Origin: Opisthorchis felineus
Taxonomy: Eukaryota > Platyhelminthes > Trematoda > Opisthorchiida > Opisthorchiidae
DNA length: 64,000 bases
Reading direction: 5' to 3'
Assembly: GCA_004794785.1 (NCBI GenBank)
Contig: SJOL01006428.1
Coordinates: 676,223-740,222, forward strand
The position numbers and the translations under genes were made by a program. The notes under the pieces were generated by a model. The model saw nothing but the letters and a program-made list of their open reading frames with translations. It searched no databases and was not told where the DNA came from. This document shows positions 38,882 to 52,039 of this stretch, in pieces. Position 1 is the first letter of the stretch, and each line of letters opens with the position of its first letter.

Positions 38882-41800
38882 AGAATTGGTCCGGATCTGA
38901 AAACCTGAGTTTACTGGACATTTTGAGTTACCGGATGTTGAACATGCGGGTGGGAACAGAGCTGTTGCATAACCCCTTGTATAATACTCACAAAAGGGTT
39001 GCGGTGGAACCAGGTTGAATAACTTGTGAATCAAATTTCAATTTGAGGCGATGCCATTGACCCTTAACATCAACGCGATTAGGTCGTTGAAGTATCCAGC
39101 ACCAAACTTATTCAGCTGAATCAGTGCAATTAATAACTTTTCTCTCAGCTGGAATTGTGAAACTAAACCGTTTCAGGAACATAGGGCTCTACAGGCTATG
39201 CTTCCGGTAAAACTGCAAGCCATAAATCGAGCATTAAAAATGCATCTTGCCACCTTATTGGTGATGATGGCTTAGACAGATATTTGCCATAATATCTTTT
39301 CTTCGCTTGAAAATATCAACAATCTGACCAAAGTATTTCATCTCAGATGATACCTACGCTTGTTCTGTACAGTTATGGAAAATCCGAATGCAACCCAGGT
39401 GATCCGTTTCCGTACATGCCGCAGTGAATTGAGTATTGCCAGAACACATGCACTACAGAAACGGCATTTTCAATATTGTGCTCTGCGTCCTATGAAACGC
39501 ATCAGTCTCTTCGTGTATAACTACCAAGCTCTTATATTTACTGACGTATACATTCGCGACAGTACCATTTTTGGTCATTTTCTCCGAATATGTTTTGGAA
39601 CAAGGCATGTTCTCTAGAGCATCGTGTAGAAAAATTTCGAGGAAACTCTAGTACAAAACACAAACACTTCCAGTAGTTTACAATCAAGGAATTCAAAAAT
39701 GGATCCTCTCCACCATGCGCTTCAGCTACCACAATACGGAAAATTACGCATGGCTTAGGATGGAGTGCATTTTTAACGGAATACCGTAGAAGCAAACCTG
39801 AACAAGAAAGCTTCACAGGCGAGGCAGGAGCTAATGTTCCAGTTGGACTACTGTTTCACTGACAGTGCTGAGGGACAGCAGAAATCATTCGACAAGCTTG
39901 AAGGTAACTTTAGCTTTAAGTTTCCTCGGGTAGAGATTTCCGCTGGTAAAATCTCAGCAGTAGTAGACAGGACGCAAGAGTCTATAATTTATATCACTAT
40001 GCTGAGCGGATTCCTTCACTTGAACACTGGGGAGAACAGGTAGATTTGTAGCGGAGATTTTGTTCTGTAAGGGAAGCCAAGCCATACTGAAGAATTTGGT
40101 TTTCCAGCACAGATTGGCTTCACTTACAGGACGAAATATCCATCGAAATCCCCAAATCTCCCCACACTACCAACAGACTTATTTGTGCACAACGAATTGC
40201 GCATAGAGATCTGTGGCACAAATAATCATCCAGGAATGGACACCATCCGCATAATTATGGCTACTGTTTTTGAGCCTACAAGTTATGTAACGGCGGATAC
40301 TACTGATGAGGCATGCGAGTAGTATGGTGTTTTCTGGTAACTTCTCCTCGCGTCAAATAGAAGGTGTACCCATGGGGTTTATTACGGAACCTGCGGAAAT
40401 ACTTTGCAGCGTTCGTTTATAATTGCGTGATAGTAACTGAATATCCACGAAGGTTGAAGAAGACGTGTGAGGATGTTCAGTTTTTAAAAATAAGGTGCGT
40501 ATGAGATGTTTACTTTCCTGCCCAGTAGTTTGTAACCGTTTAGTTGATGTTTTTCAATATCAACTCCGAGGCGAACGGCTTTCCCCCTTACACTGGTAGG
40601 TCTGACCTCTGTGTACGGTCCAATGTAAGGAAACTAGCGGTGTGACAGCGTGAAAAGATTATTTCATACAGTACGCCAACGGAATCTGGCATTATTAATT
40701 AGGCAGAGGTACTTGGAGCTCATGTACTCAAAAATTCTCTAAAAAGGCATTCCATTGATGCTGCTCCCATATAAAAGGAAAACTTTTCTGTTTCGTAGCC
40801 TGAGCTATGAAACGTCAGTCCTGTAAGCAGTTCGAAGCACCGCGGCGAGATTGGATGTTTTTTACTGAAAAGTCGAATAATGAGAAAATATTGCTCTGGC
40901 AGTAGGCTCTAAGACCCTTATTCGATCATTTCACACTGCAAACAGGTTGATGTATTTAGAAAAGTGCATGATTTTTACAACTTCTTGACTCGTTCTCTGG
41001 TGAACGGGCTGCTACTACTCTGCATTCCGATTTCGCTAATCTTACCACGTCTTGTTCATTTTTTGTCAGGGACTCAGCATAAAGTTTCGGATTAGGTGAA
41101 TCATACCACACCCAGTATGCAGAACAAGGAAGAACGATCGTAGGGTTAGGATAAAACAGAGTTTTGAGATGTTTCTCTAATCTCCACTAATTAAAAAGTT
41201 TTTTGTGCTTTTAAAGGGGAATAAAAGTTTGGCTAAAATTTCGTTGTTTATGGATTACTTTTGAGTTTTCCTCCTTTCACTACCAATTTTGATTGTAGTC
41301 ACGGGATATCACAAGCTCAGTTGGAATGAATGCTTACGTATGACGTCGAGGCATAGAAACACATTGATTTTCCAAGTTTCATTTTGCAAAAGATTGAGAG
41401 TGTTCATCTAATTGTGACAAGATTTCCATATCGAATGCCACTAATGTATAGAGATGTTTGCAGTCTCTTCGTTTGTTTCAGATGGATAAAAGAAGTAGAT
41501 TCTACGAGTATATCTTTTAAAATCGGTCATATATACATTATCTACCTAAGTTAATTTCGTGGCCTGGGAAAAATCCTGCACGATTTCAGGATGATGAACA
41601 CCCCTTAAAAACAGCATGCTAGTGATAAATGACTCACCAAATCAGATCGGACTTTTTAAACTTCAAATTTTCGCCTCTACAATTTCTTTATATACACATC
41701 AGGCGATATGAGGTTGACAAGCACAACAAATTTACTCAGGATGACGTTTTTTTCGAATCAACCAATCAGGAAAACGCTAAAGCCGATGGGTGAACGAGTG

Positions 41801-44800
41801 ATGATATTGCTCTAAACAGGTGTTGGAAATTAAATTCATCCATTCAGTAGATCAGGATTTGAGGAAGCTCCTTTATAAAGTTTTATATTCAAGTTTTTTG
41901 TTCTGTCTGTATGCGTAATAGTATTCTAGTTGAAACGGAACTGTACGAATGTTGTCCTGTCTACGCGTGTCAAGTTACTCAAGCAGATATTATGAAATAT
42001 ATGACATCTTGGGGTTACATGTACGTAGACGATACGCCTATTTTCTCAACTCAGTGCGTTTAGCCCCATGGGTTGAACAGTAGGCACCCAAGAGCACTTC
42101 CAATACAGTGTATGTTGTCCCCCTCAGTGAAAAATAATATAGCTTCTCAGTACAAAAGTGCACTACATTACTTTGATCGAAACTGGCACGGCGTTGATTT
42201 GGCAATCCTGTGATAGCTAGAATGTAACAAAACTCCTGTGGTAACAAAATGATAACACACGCTTGTATATGACAGTCATTCCCCAGTACATATAGACGTG
42301 GGTCAATGTCAAGACTTTCACTTGAGTGCCTGCGACGAACGCAGTCGAATAGAATCGACAGTCAAAAGTCCACTAAGAGCGAACTGAAGCACTTCTGAGA
42401 GTAGAATATTGTGAAAAGGCATTGTGAACCATAAGGGTGGCTTAATCAGAAGAATTCGGAGATGACTTGCTCGGGATTTTTTCCCTAGAACAGTTTTAAC
42501 CGGTGCAAAGACGTCTTTCTTGTTCAGTCTGCAGTCGTGATCAAAATGAATTCAGTGCACTTAGGATCATGGGACAGAGCAATTGTTTGCAAATTTTGTT
42601 CCCTATTATAAACACTGGAAAGCGGATATTGCAGATGTGAAACTTTTCATAACTCAAGTTAGCAATCAAACTTTATCCTATTGTTAACTTAGTAGGTACA
42701 CCTGAGCTCAGTGTTCTTCGTTAACTTTCAAACTTTTGATGACCATTCCAAGGTATCTGTTTGCTCGAGCTACGTATTCGTAAATCTTGCTTCAAGATGC
42801 TCTCTATGTCTCACCAGTTTACATTAGTCTTCATAGAAACTGGGGGATATCAACTCTGGACTATGGCAACGGGAGTCCGGGACCAGTGCTGGCTGCTAGC
42901 TGTTAATCCATCAACCAGGGCGAGGTAAGTCGAATTTCTAGAAAACAAGTATGGTTTAAATTACCTGTCCTTGGAAGCTTAAGTGGCACAGGACCCATCA
43001 GGTAAGCGATTGGTTAGTGCCATCAGTCCATCACAGGTGCGTGCGGCCGTTCGTGTTGTTTATTTTAAATCCTCATTTGCAGGGTTTATTTATCCAGGAT
43101 CAACAAATAGCCAAATGTGTCATGAAATATTACATTATTCAAATGCATTTGCAAACAACTGTGGGGATCGTTAGAGTTTTTGTGGTGGACAACGATTTCT
43201 ACTCCTGAATATGTCCTCAGATTCAGGATGAAGTCTGTTCTCATGGCCCCGCGGCAAGGTTTATTTATTTGCCTCTCATTCATCCGTTTTCAGATTAGGT
43301 ATTGCAGATACTTAACGGCACTCACATCAGATTCACTGTTACGGGTACGAAAGAATCACGTGACAGTCCTATACGTAAGAACCACACGATTTTCACACAG
43401 GTTGATGAATAATACATTGAAGGGGTTGTATGTATCGAAGTGTCGGCCATTGTCACTTCCGGAGTGGATTGTTTCACTATGGATTTTCAGCACCATGATG
43501 CACCCTTTAATTTAGGTTCATTGACAAAACTGTCTGAGAAAGCCTCTCAAGTTTGTATGCTTAAATAACATCTGTAACAACGAAGACTTATCTGTCCCGA
43601 ACTTCCACATGGATCACTTGGGATAGTTTGATACATTCTTATCCGTATTCCCAGTTTTAAAGAATCACAACTGACTGATACTATCCGTAGTCGTCCAGGC
43701 AGTCTCAAAAAAACCCCCGTCAAAGACTGCGATGCATTCTCGATGTGAAACCACGACTAACCAGTAATCCCATACCGAGCACTTGCACCTCGTTCTAGTG
43801 GGCCAACAAAGCATAGCACTGGAAGGCTTAAATTTGAACGTGAAATATGGGAAGGGATTGTTAGCTTCGCCCAGGTGTTTATTCTTGTACTTTACCGTGG
43901 ATTTCTTATTACGTCCTATCGTTTGTAGGCAACTCATGAACGACAACGTCTGTAACTCAACTAAGAATCACTCAGAGAGGAAGATAAAGGCGGTGTTTTG
44001 AGAGCGAGAAATCGGGATGAGTAAGGCAACCTTCTCATTTTAAAGATATTGCCTTTAAACCAAGAACTGCGCACATAGTATGGACCAGGAAAATCAGCAT
44101 TCTTCTGTGTTATGCTGTGTCTCCTTTTACTATAGTTTAACCAGTAACTTTAATGTCTGGTTAGATCCGAAACGCTACTGAAAATTTTGTCATCGGTCCG
44201 AACTTGTCCAGTCTGATTAGGGTTTATTTGACACTGTTCACTGGTAAACTGTTTTCCCACCGTTAAACTGTTATCGCTGCGCTTGCTCAGACAACAGCGT
44301 GCGAACTAGGAGTGAACACGGACCACAGATTGTTGCTATTCGCTAGCTCGAAAGTTCAGAGCGTTTGTCACTGACAACAATCTGATATTATCGTTCTTTA
44401 TTCGCCGCTAGTTGACGAGAGAACTAAACTACACATCATTCAGCACTACAGCACCCGGTTTGGACTTCTACCACAACATGATTCAAGGGGGCAGACTAAG
44501 TAAGCTAAGTGTTCCTCATTCTTCACTGAAGTAACGTTTGGTGTCATAAGTTGTGGTGCAAAGTGGACCCAACGATGGGCATTCACCTATAGAATATTTC
44601 TGTTTCGAATATCACAATCATGCTATGTGCCACCTTTTTATTAGGCTAAAACTAATACTACTTCTACAATATAGAATCAGTACTGCTAAATCTCCTAATC
44701 ACTTATTGTTTTCTAACGTAACTTCTTCATTTGTTGTTCAACCGTACTATATAAACGGCAAAAAATGCCCATGAATCATTTAGTGGTGTATGTTGCTGGT

Positions 44801-46046
44801 TTCACCGTCCACTAATCTCATCTGTTGAGAACATGCCCGTTTAGGCGGCCTTTTAGGCAGGAAAATGAAACAGCACAAATCTGATATGATAGACCTGGTG
44901 AATGCTTTTAATTTGTTTCACACGAAACCACTGAGTCCCATTTTGAGCCGTTCACTGAAGTGATAAAGTTCTGTGTCATATTCACTGGCTTCTACAACTA
45001 TCACAAAATATTTTTTTCCGTGGTATATAATCGTTATGCTTGGGCTTCTGAAGAATAACGTAGGGCTAATGGCCAAAATGGCTGTTGCCCGTTTGTGCTT
45101 TCATAGATAAAATTGGCTGACTCACGCATCAAGACATGGCTGTCTAAAAGGTGAGTTAAATCATAAATCAGGTAGTCAAAATTTGGTTGAATGGGAAAGG
45201 GAACTGATAGAAGTTGAATTACTAAACATTTGCTACCTTCAAAGGATAGCCTACCGACTAAGCTGTCACGAAGTCAACAGTTATAAGCGAACAACGAGGG
45301 AGGTAATACACGTCCCGTATAGGCTAAGTCAGTTTGTACAGAAACAATCGTTACTGCTGCGTAACAGGAACCATGTCTGCGCAAATTGAAGTCCCAACAT
45401 TTGATGATCGAATCTAACCAAGCCTGCCCCCGTAAGTGTTTTATATAACTGATCGGCAGGAAACTGGTTGCTATCACTGATCCATCGTTTGCTCATTAAT
45501 GGGAATTAACATCCTCCACTTTTTTACTTACTACTTGCCTAGAATGGTGCCACTGTCTTGGGCCTCAAAGTGAAAAAAATTCACAAAATGTTTGCTCGGA
45601 AAATTGTTTCATTTAAAATGTGACATTATTAGAGCATCTGGAATCGCAAATGTAAAAAACCAGCTAAGTTTCCCCCGGGGAGAAGAATATGAAACTATTT
45701 CCAAACAGAATTATTGTGATAAGGTTTGTGAACATTTGTTACTTCCGTCAGTTTGGTCTCAACTTAACTAGATCCAGAAAAAATAGTTACGTAGATCACA
45801 AACCCAAAAGGATCCATATGGATGGCAGCCTAGTTTAGAATGCCGTCGCGTACATTCATAATGGATAGCTTGTGACAGTGATCGACAAGACAATTTGTGC
45901 CTCTTTAAATCGCAATATTTCCATCGCACGGTATGGCAACTTGATCTGGGACTACATTCCCAAAAGTGATTCGTGCGAGACTTCAATCTTCGTTCATGAC
46001 AGAAAGGCACACCCACAGACCACCCGCTTTATTTAGACTGCATTTT

Positions 46047-46074
46047 ATGTTTCTGTGTTTCTATGTTTCTATGT
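46047..46074. repeat. 8-bp tandem repeat, ATGTTTCT family
   Basis: ATGTTTCT, GTGTTTCT, ATGTTTCT and a partial fourth unit in tandem. Confidence 0.8.
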
Positions 46075-47063
46075 GTCAATTCTTCGCCACATTTGTTAAT
46101 CCACTGACATTAATGATTGCTCTTCGCAAACTTCGAAGTTATTTTGACACCAAATTATGTATTGGCCACATGACGAGATCCCAACAAACATTAACATTTC
46201 CTATTTTGTGTTTACAAAAACGTTATGGAATAGTTCGGTCAACTTTCCTGAACGGACTGGAATAATGGTTGACCTGTGGTGATAGGCGCAAGCTGTAGTA
46301 GGCAAAACTTTCGTATATTCTTCCCACGCTATGAGTATAAAATTTCCAGTAATATTTTTCTATTTATGCTGAATGTCAACTTGACCCATGAAATCAGAAG
46401 ATTCACTACACAAAGCGAATCGTTCACTGACTGTTTTCACTTGAAAGAAGAGATATTTACAAACTGTTCTTGCAATGTCACCGTTGGTAGCACAGCAGTC
46501 GGTGAGAAGCAAGCTTTATTGCTTAGATCAGGAGTAAGTATCGTGTTCCTTGCTTACTCCGTTCCGAATTCAGTAGCGTGAATAAACTGTGAAAAATATC
46601 CACGAAACAGTGACCAATGCTCTTCGATGCCACGGCCTTCATGACGACGTTGCTATATGTAGTTAAGTTCAGTGGCAAAGAGGTTGATATCTTGGTGGAT
46701 CGATGAGTTGGAAATGTGTCACGTATTCACTGTCGAGGTTTTCTCACAAATGTATATTCTCCAGTCAGTTCGTTTGAAACCTTTCGTGACTGACACCATT
46801 GGGACAGATTTCAGATATCCGATTCTGTTAAGCTACAAATATCGACCAATTGATTTAAATTTTTCGGACGAATCATGTGTCACGAATACCAATTCACATT
46901 TGTATTCTGGAACTTGTGCATTCTTCATTGGTCCCTTGAGACAAGTCTGGATTTGCACTGAAAGCGAGTCCTATGACTTAAAGATTACCGGTCCTGATTA
47001 AACACAAGCCATTGCAACTTGGATATAATACGCTGCACAAAATTCATCCCCTACAATTGCCAG

Positions 47064-47251
47064 AAACTTTCCGAAGAACAACCTCAGCTTGTGTGCACAA
47101 ACAAGTGTGTTGAACAAAGAGGTTATTGACGACTTGTTATTGCTTGAGTCGAGCAGCAAACTTAAAAACATTGACGTCGACGGTTTGGATACGTTTCGCA
47201 TCACTATATGCGAGCATAATCTAGTTCCAATACTGCACCAAGGTTTGTGTT
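47064..47251 (+). CDS. Candidate internal exon, unidentified
   Basis: A plus-strand frame begins after a fair acceptor (CCCTACAATTGCCAG) and ends at a possible donor (CACCAAG then GTTTGTG). It encodes NNLSLCAQTSVLNKEVIDDL, then LLLESSSKLKNIDVDGLDTF and RITICEHNLVPILHQ, a leucine-rich, helix-like stretch with no domain I recognise. Two further open frames on the same strand precede it (46276-46581 with a GTAAGT donor near 46532, and 46672-47001), which may or may not be linked. Confidence 0.2.
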
Positions 47252-50159
47252 GTCATCAAGATGGTAATTCGGAAGACCGGATGGGGAGCATTATGTCCGT
47301 TGTTGTGTGTCTGCGTCTGTGAGCCGTCTGCAGTCTACGCCACTGGAAACATTGGCTCAATGCTGTAAAATACACACCGGCGACCGCATTCGAAAAGCCG
47401 GTTCATCCACATTTGGAAACCGCTTTTAGCCGCATAGCGACTAGTGATTTTGCTTGAAATACTACTTACCGGTTGTAATGGAGGCCTGAAAGACCGTGAG
47501 AATGGCATCCGGCACTCATAAATTTCCAAAAAAAACCGAGGGTCATGAGAGTGTTGTCTGTTTATGGCTACATACTTCACCTAGCGATGCCTTACGATGG
47601 CTTACGGATCTCATAGAAGAGGTCTAAGACGAGGAAGCATTTTTTGCAACTGCTTAGCTGGAAATGAGATTTGCCTTTGCCTGAACTCAGAATTAGTTTG
47701 TTGATGCGGTCCGCCTCAGTGTCAAGACCTCTGCGTGTTTTAGTTGTACGTAATTTTTTCGTTTCCAATCACTGGTAGCGTATTGTTTAATTATGGTCAA
47801 GAGGCGAAAACTAGTTGTTTTGTGCTTGTTCAGGGGAAGTTGCAACAAGTCGGAACCCGATACAAGAATGCTGGTCGAAGTCCTTTTACAAACCTGAAAA
47901 CTGCCAATGAATTTCACAACTTTGTAGGTTTAAAAGGATTCATACTTCACGGATTTGATGGGCTACGAATGTCACCAAAGTGTTCTATTTTACCGAAATG
48001 ATAAAATCAACTCTCGCAAATGTGTTTCCATACTTGCGAACGACTGATGGTCTTCTACTCTGAGGGACTATTTATATGAGCTCTTACCTGGTAATAACGG
48101 TCGAAATCTATACGGCACTTCCGTCAGTTTCACGTATCGCAGGTTGGACGCTTGAAGTGTGCAAGTATTCTTTGGAGATGGTTGAAAGTTTTGCCGGGAG
48201 ACTGAGTATGGTGTTCACTCGTGAATCCTAAGTAGGGGCAGGAAAAAAGCAATAAAGACACGATTGGTGTCCCCTCATTTTTTATACCCATGCCTTTGGC
48301 GTGTTTCAATATGTCTCGTAAATTTCGTTTTCCTGTCCGTGTCAAACATAAACAGTTCAACTATTCAGTTTTTCAACTTTGAAAATGATTGATTGGACTA
48401 TGAAAAATGGCCACATTGCGTGGATAATCGAACTCCTTTTTTCTTGATCGCGCTGGATTAGTTATGCAAAGAATCCAAATGAACAAAATCGAGGGAGGCA
48501 CAGAAGACTTGTTGGCTCCTCGCAAACCATACCTTATTTGCTTCAATGACTAATAAATACGGGATACTCCGACTTGCTTCAGTGATCTGATTAACTTATG
48601 TAATCGCGAATATCAAGCCATACTCATTAATTAATCCATGTTTGTTGGCGCAAATAATTTGGTCCCCGGCTTGGGGTGGCGGTATAGGAGGACGGCTTTT
48701 TCAAAGGAAGCGCGACCGCAAAAAGCTCAGTCACTCATGTTCTACTTAATAATCCACGTGAGATTATGTCCTCGTGTAGATTTGTTATTGAGACATGGTA
48801 GACGGAATGGTGGATTCTACTAACACATTCTGTTGCTTTCTGATCAGTTTCGGAGGGTGGCTGCAAATCATCTTAGCAATAACTCCTCCAAAAGCAGAAT
48901 ATTCAGGGCGCGCTCACTTTCACTATGCTCATTCTAGCCGGCATGTTCTTCAGCTAATAATCTTAGGCTACTCTGCTCCTTGTGGTCGTATCACCCAACT
49001 TCAACTTTCCATTTCGCAGTCACAAGTAAAGCTGATACAGTTGCCCGCGGTATTGAGCAAGAAAACCGTGATGATCGCTTGTCCGTTCGGGTGTTCGATT
49101 TGCCGAATAGTCATTGAATGCCTTATTTAAGTACCCCTCATATTGAATGAGTTCATAGCTTTTCGTATTTCTGTAAAGAATCGCTCTGTCAGGCAAATTG
49201 GAATAATACGACCCTAGAATTGCAGGGGATAGGTACTTAAACTTCATGAATTACGCCCAGCTGTGAAGCTAGTTATGTTACCTATTGAAGCTCAGGTTAC
49301 ATCCTTGCTCTGTGGAGGGATAACTCCAGCTGTACCGCTGGGTAAAGTATATCTGTATATTATTGCCAATATATAATGTGTTAGTTCTTTTGAAATATTG
49401 TGATCTTAGACGAAAACCTGCGATTAGGTGGCCCGACGAATGAGCGCAGTAACCTGGGTTGGAACGATCAATACGTATGACCTATATGTTTTGATGTGTT
49501 CCGGAGCCTTTTGTTCGAAAGGACAAGTTGTCCGACGTCACCTGGTCACAGGAAGCTTTCATTTGATGAACTGAAGGAAAGCACTAGGCACATATATGTT
49601 GGTATACTCGTATGGGCGAGCTATTCATTTTAGTGTGCATACAAACAGTGGGAGGTTTGTGTGTAGCGTTGTGGCGAAGAACGTATGTTAGCTTTTCAAC
49701 CAATTAACTACAGTTGCAGATGCACCTTAGATAACAAAAATATGAACCAAGCTATGACTCCTGCTGTCCTTTACCTACCAGGTCAGCTAAGTGCCGAACT
49801 TAGTGGTAACTGACATCCAGTTCCGCGGAAATTGTTGCGGAACCCTGTTTCTCCTCGCCATGGTTGATCATTTAAATTTTAGCATTGCAAAGTTTCTGGT
49901 TCGCGTGAGTAAAGGACTGATTCCCTGAGTAGGACAGCTGAAATAGTTGCCTGGTTTAAATGATAGCCATCAGTCATGGGATAGGTGACACCATATATCC
50001 ATAATTCAGAAAGGTCAAGATATATGGACGGAACAGACCACTGGACAATAGGTAACATTTTAGACTACTGGATGTAATGACCGTCGAAACCCACACGCTG
50101 GGTGACAGAAAGGTCCTGCACTGTGTGGCCTTAAGACCAATCACCATCGTAGGCCAATC

Positions 50160-50183
50160 TGTCACCGTAAAGTTACGGTGACA
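50160..50183. repeat. 24-bp palindrome TGTCACCGTAA-AG-TTACGGTGACA
   Basis: Perfect 11-bp arms around AG. The GTCACC and GGTGAC cores match half-sites of several nuclear-receptor or bZIP-type dimers, but no gene is visible nearby. Confidence 0.85.
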
Positions 50184-51399
50184 AAAGTGTCGTCAGGGTC
50201 GCAGGTACCATCAGGGTGCAATGGATTCGTTCAAGCTAAAGTAAAATGGCCCTAGGATTCAAGATGCGATAAGCTCTATTATGGGGCACGGGTGTAGGAA
50301 TCCGTACTTGCTAGTCAAGCTCATCCCGTCCACCTTGCTGATTACCAGTACAGTGATCAGATATTGAGAATTTTCGTGTCCCAGGGTGTGGCTTTTCTTA
50401 CGTCAACTGCGGTTATTCTGCTCGAGGGGATTTCGGTGGTAACGCAATCCTGTAGTAGAACTCAATTTTTCTAAGTGACTTTTATCTTGTTCATGATTAT
50501 CTTTTAAGATTGAATAACTTAACACTGTTTTCAGCACCAAAGAAATTCATCAAGGTACGATCGAGAAAGTATCCATGTTCGATTCAAGTATACCTCCCCT
50601 AAACCGTAGGTGTACAGCTTTGTCTACCACATATAACTAGTTAGGGAAGACGACGTTCGTTTTTATGCCTCGATCGCAACATTCAACATTACTCTAAAAG
50701 CCAACCCGAAGTAGTTGACGTTTGCTCACCAATTTCGTCCTGCCAGAAAAACAGATTTTGTTTCAGGGAGCCATATTGGAATTACAAACGGACGTTCATA
50801 TTAAGGAAGAAGTTTTACATAAGTATGTAAAGATTCAGTGAATGAATGTGGCGATCAAGTATATGAGTGATGTCGCAGTGAGCAAGCATTCCGAAGCTTG
50901 ATGTAGCTTTACCCAACATGTTCTCCACGTTGTTCACACTCTGACGGTCACTCACTGATGCTATATTTATCCCACAAACGCGCCTCAGCTACAACAAACA
51001 CCGAAGATGGGTGTCCAAAATACTTGGAGCGGCATTAGTAAGGAACAGTGTACCTTTTACGTACCGGTTTTCATTAAGCGTTGCTAATCGGCTGGTAACA
51101 CTTCTTAGTGCCCGCAACATTAGTCAGAGGAAAGCATAAACAATTGATGGGTCATTCATGGCCATTTTCGAATGTTGCGAGAATCCGTCGGAAAAGTTTG
51201 TTTTTCTCACTCTGCATCTATCCGCAGAGTTTTACTGTGGATGCTGCTGCAGGAAAACATCATGCACCGAAGTCTTCGGCTTCAGTTCACCGATACTAGG
51301 ATCTCCCAGACCGCGACCCACTAGGTATACACCTATTGAATCAAAGTTGACCTCATGATTATCCCCTCATTCATTTGCTTACTACGTCCATGTAATTTT

Positions 51400-52030
51400 G
51401 AGCTCCACTTGTTTTGCTCATATCTACCCGCCATTCATCTTGCCTCAAAGGCCGTCCCGTTCGACACTGGTATATTAGCATTTGTGAATGTGCGCAACTG
51501 ACCTACTTACTCATGCGCGCTCCTACCCCGTTTGCTGAGCCTGCCGTACATACTACAGAGATAAACATTCCGCTCGCCGTTGTTTGTTACGCGGACCTTG
51601 ACACTGTACTGTTGCGGTCAGTGGCAAACTTGTGCACTTGTTGACGCCACAAACGTGGACAATTGAGGTTTTTTTGTATAACATTGCTTACCTTTGTGTA
51701 AACAGTACCGTAGACATCCGAACCTAATTCTTCCTTTTGGTATTCAGGATCGCCAAAACTACGCGTCGCTCTAAGTTCCGTATCAGGAACCTCAACAGCA
51801 CCCTTACTTGATCACTCTTTTGTTACCAGTTCCTGCGCCACCGGTACTCGTAGCCTTTTCGGCCGGAACTTGTATATATATACCGCAAGCGCTCTGTAGC
51901 TGGCTGCGCTAGCAAAGCGCTTTATTAAACCTGTTCACGGATATCTCTCGGTCACCTCGCTCGCATGTCTAACTCGCTATGAATGCACGCAGCCTGAATA
52001 ACAATTGCCTGGAGGCATGGACACAAACTG
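51400..52030 (+). mobile_element. LTR-like patch (possible solo LTR), unconfirmed
   Basis: This stretch looks more GC-rich than its surroundings. It carries a TATATATATA box at about 51873, then an R-like segment with AAGCGC and GCGCTT as a hairpin, and ATTAAA at about 51925, about 50 nt after the TATA box. That TATA, short R and polyA layout is typical of LTR retrotransposon promoters. No matching second LTR, primer-binding site or gag-pol frame was identified nearby, so the boundaries are approximate. Confidence 0.25.
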
Positions 52031-52039
52031 ACGACCACC

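Larger units (their letters stand above)
38200..51390. other. No confirmed gene
   Basis: Upstream flank of the IRX locus and beyond. A more GC-rich patch at about 42840-43060 looks repeat-like. The candidate exon at 47064-47251 is the only coding suggestion. All other frames are short and without domains. Confidence 0.5.

Noticed and set aside
40298..40325. Possible hammerhead ribozyme core (CTGATGA)
   Set aside because: The required stem II and GAAA box are absent; the same holds for the CTGATGA at about 52551.
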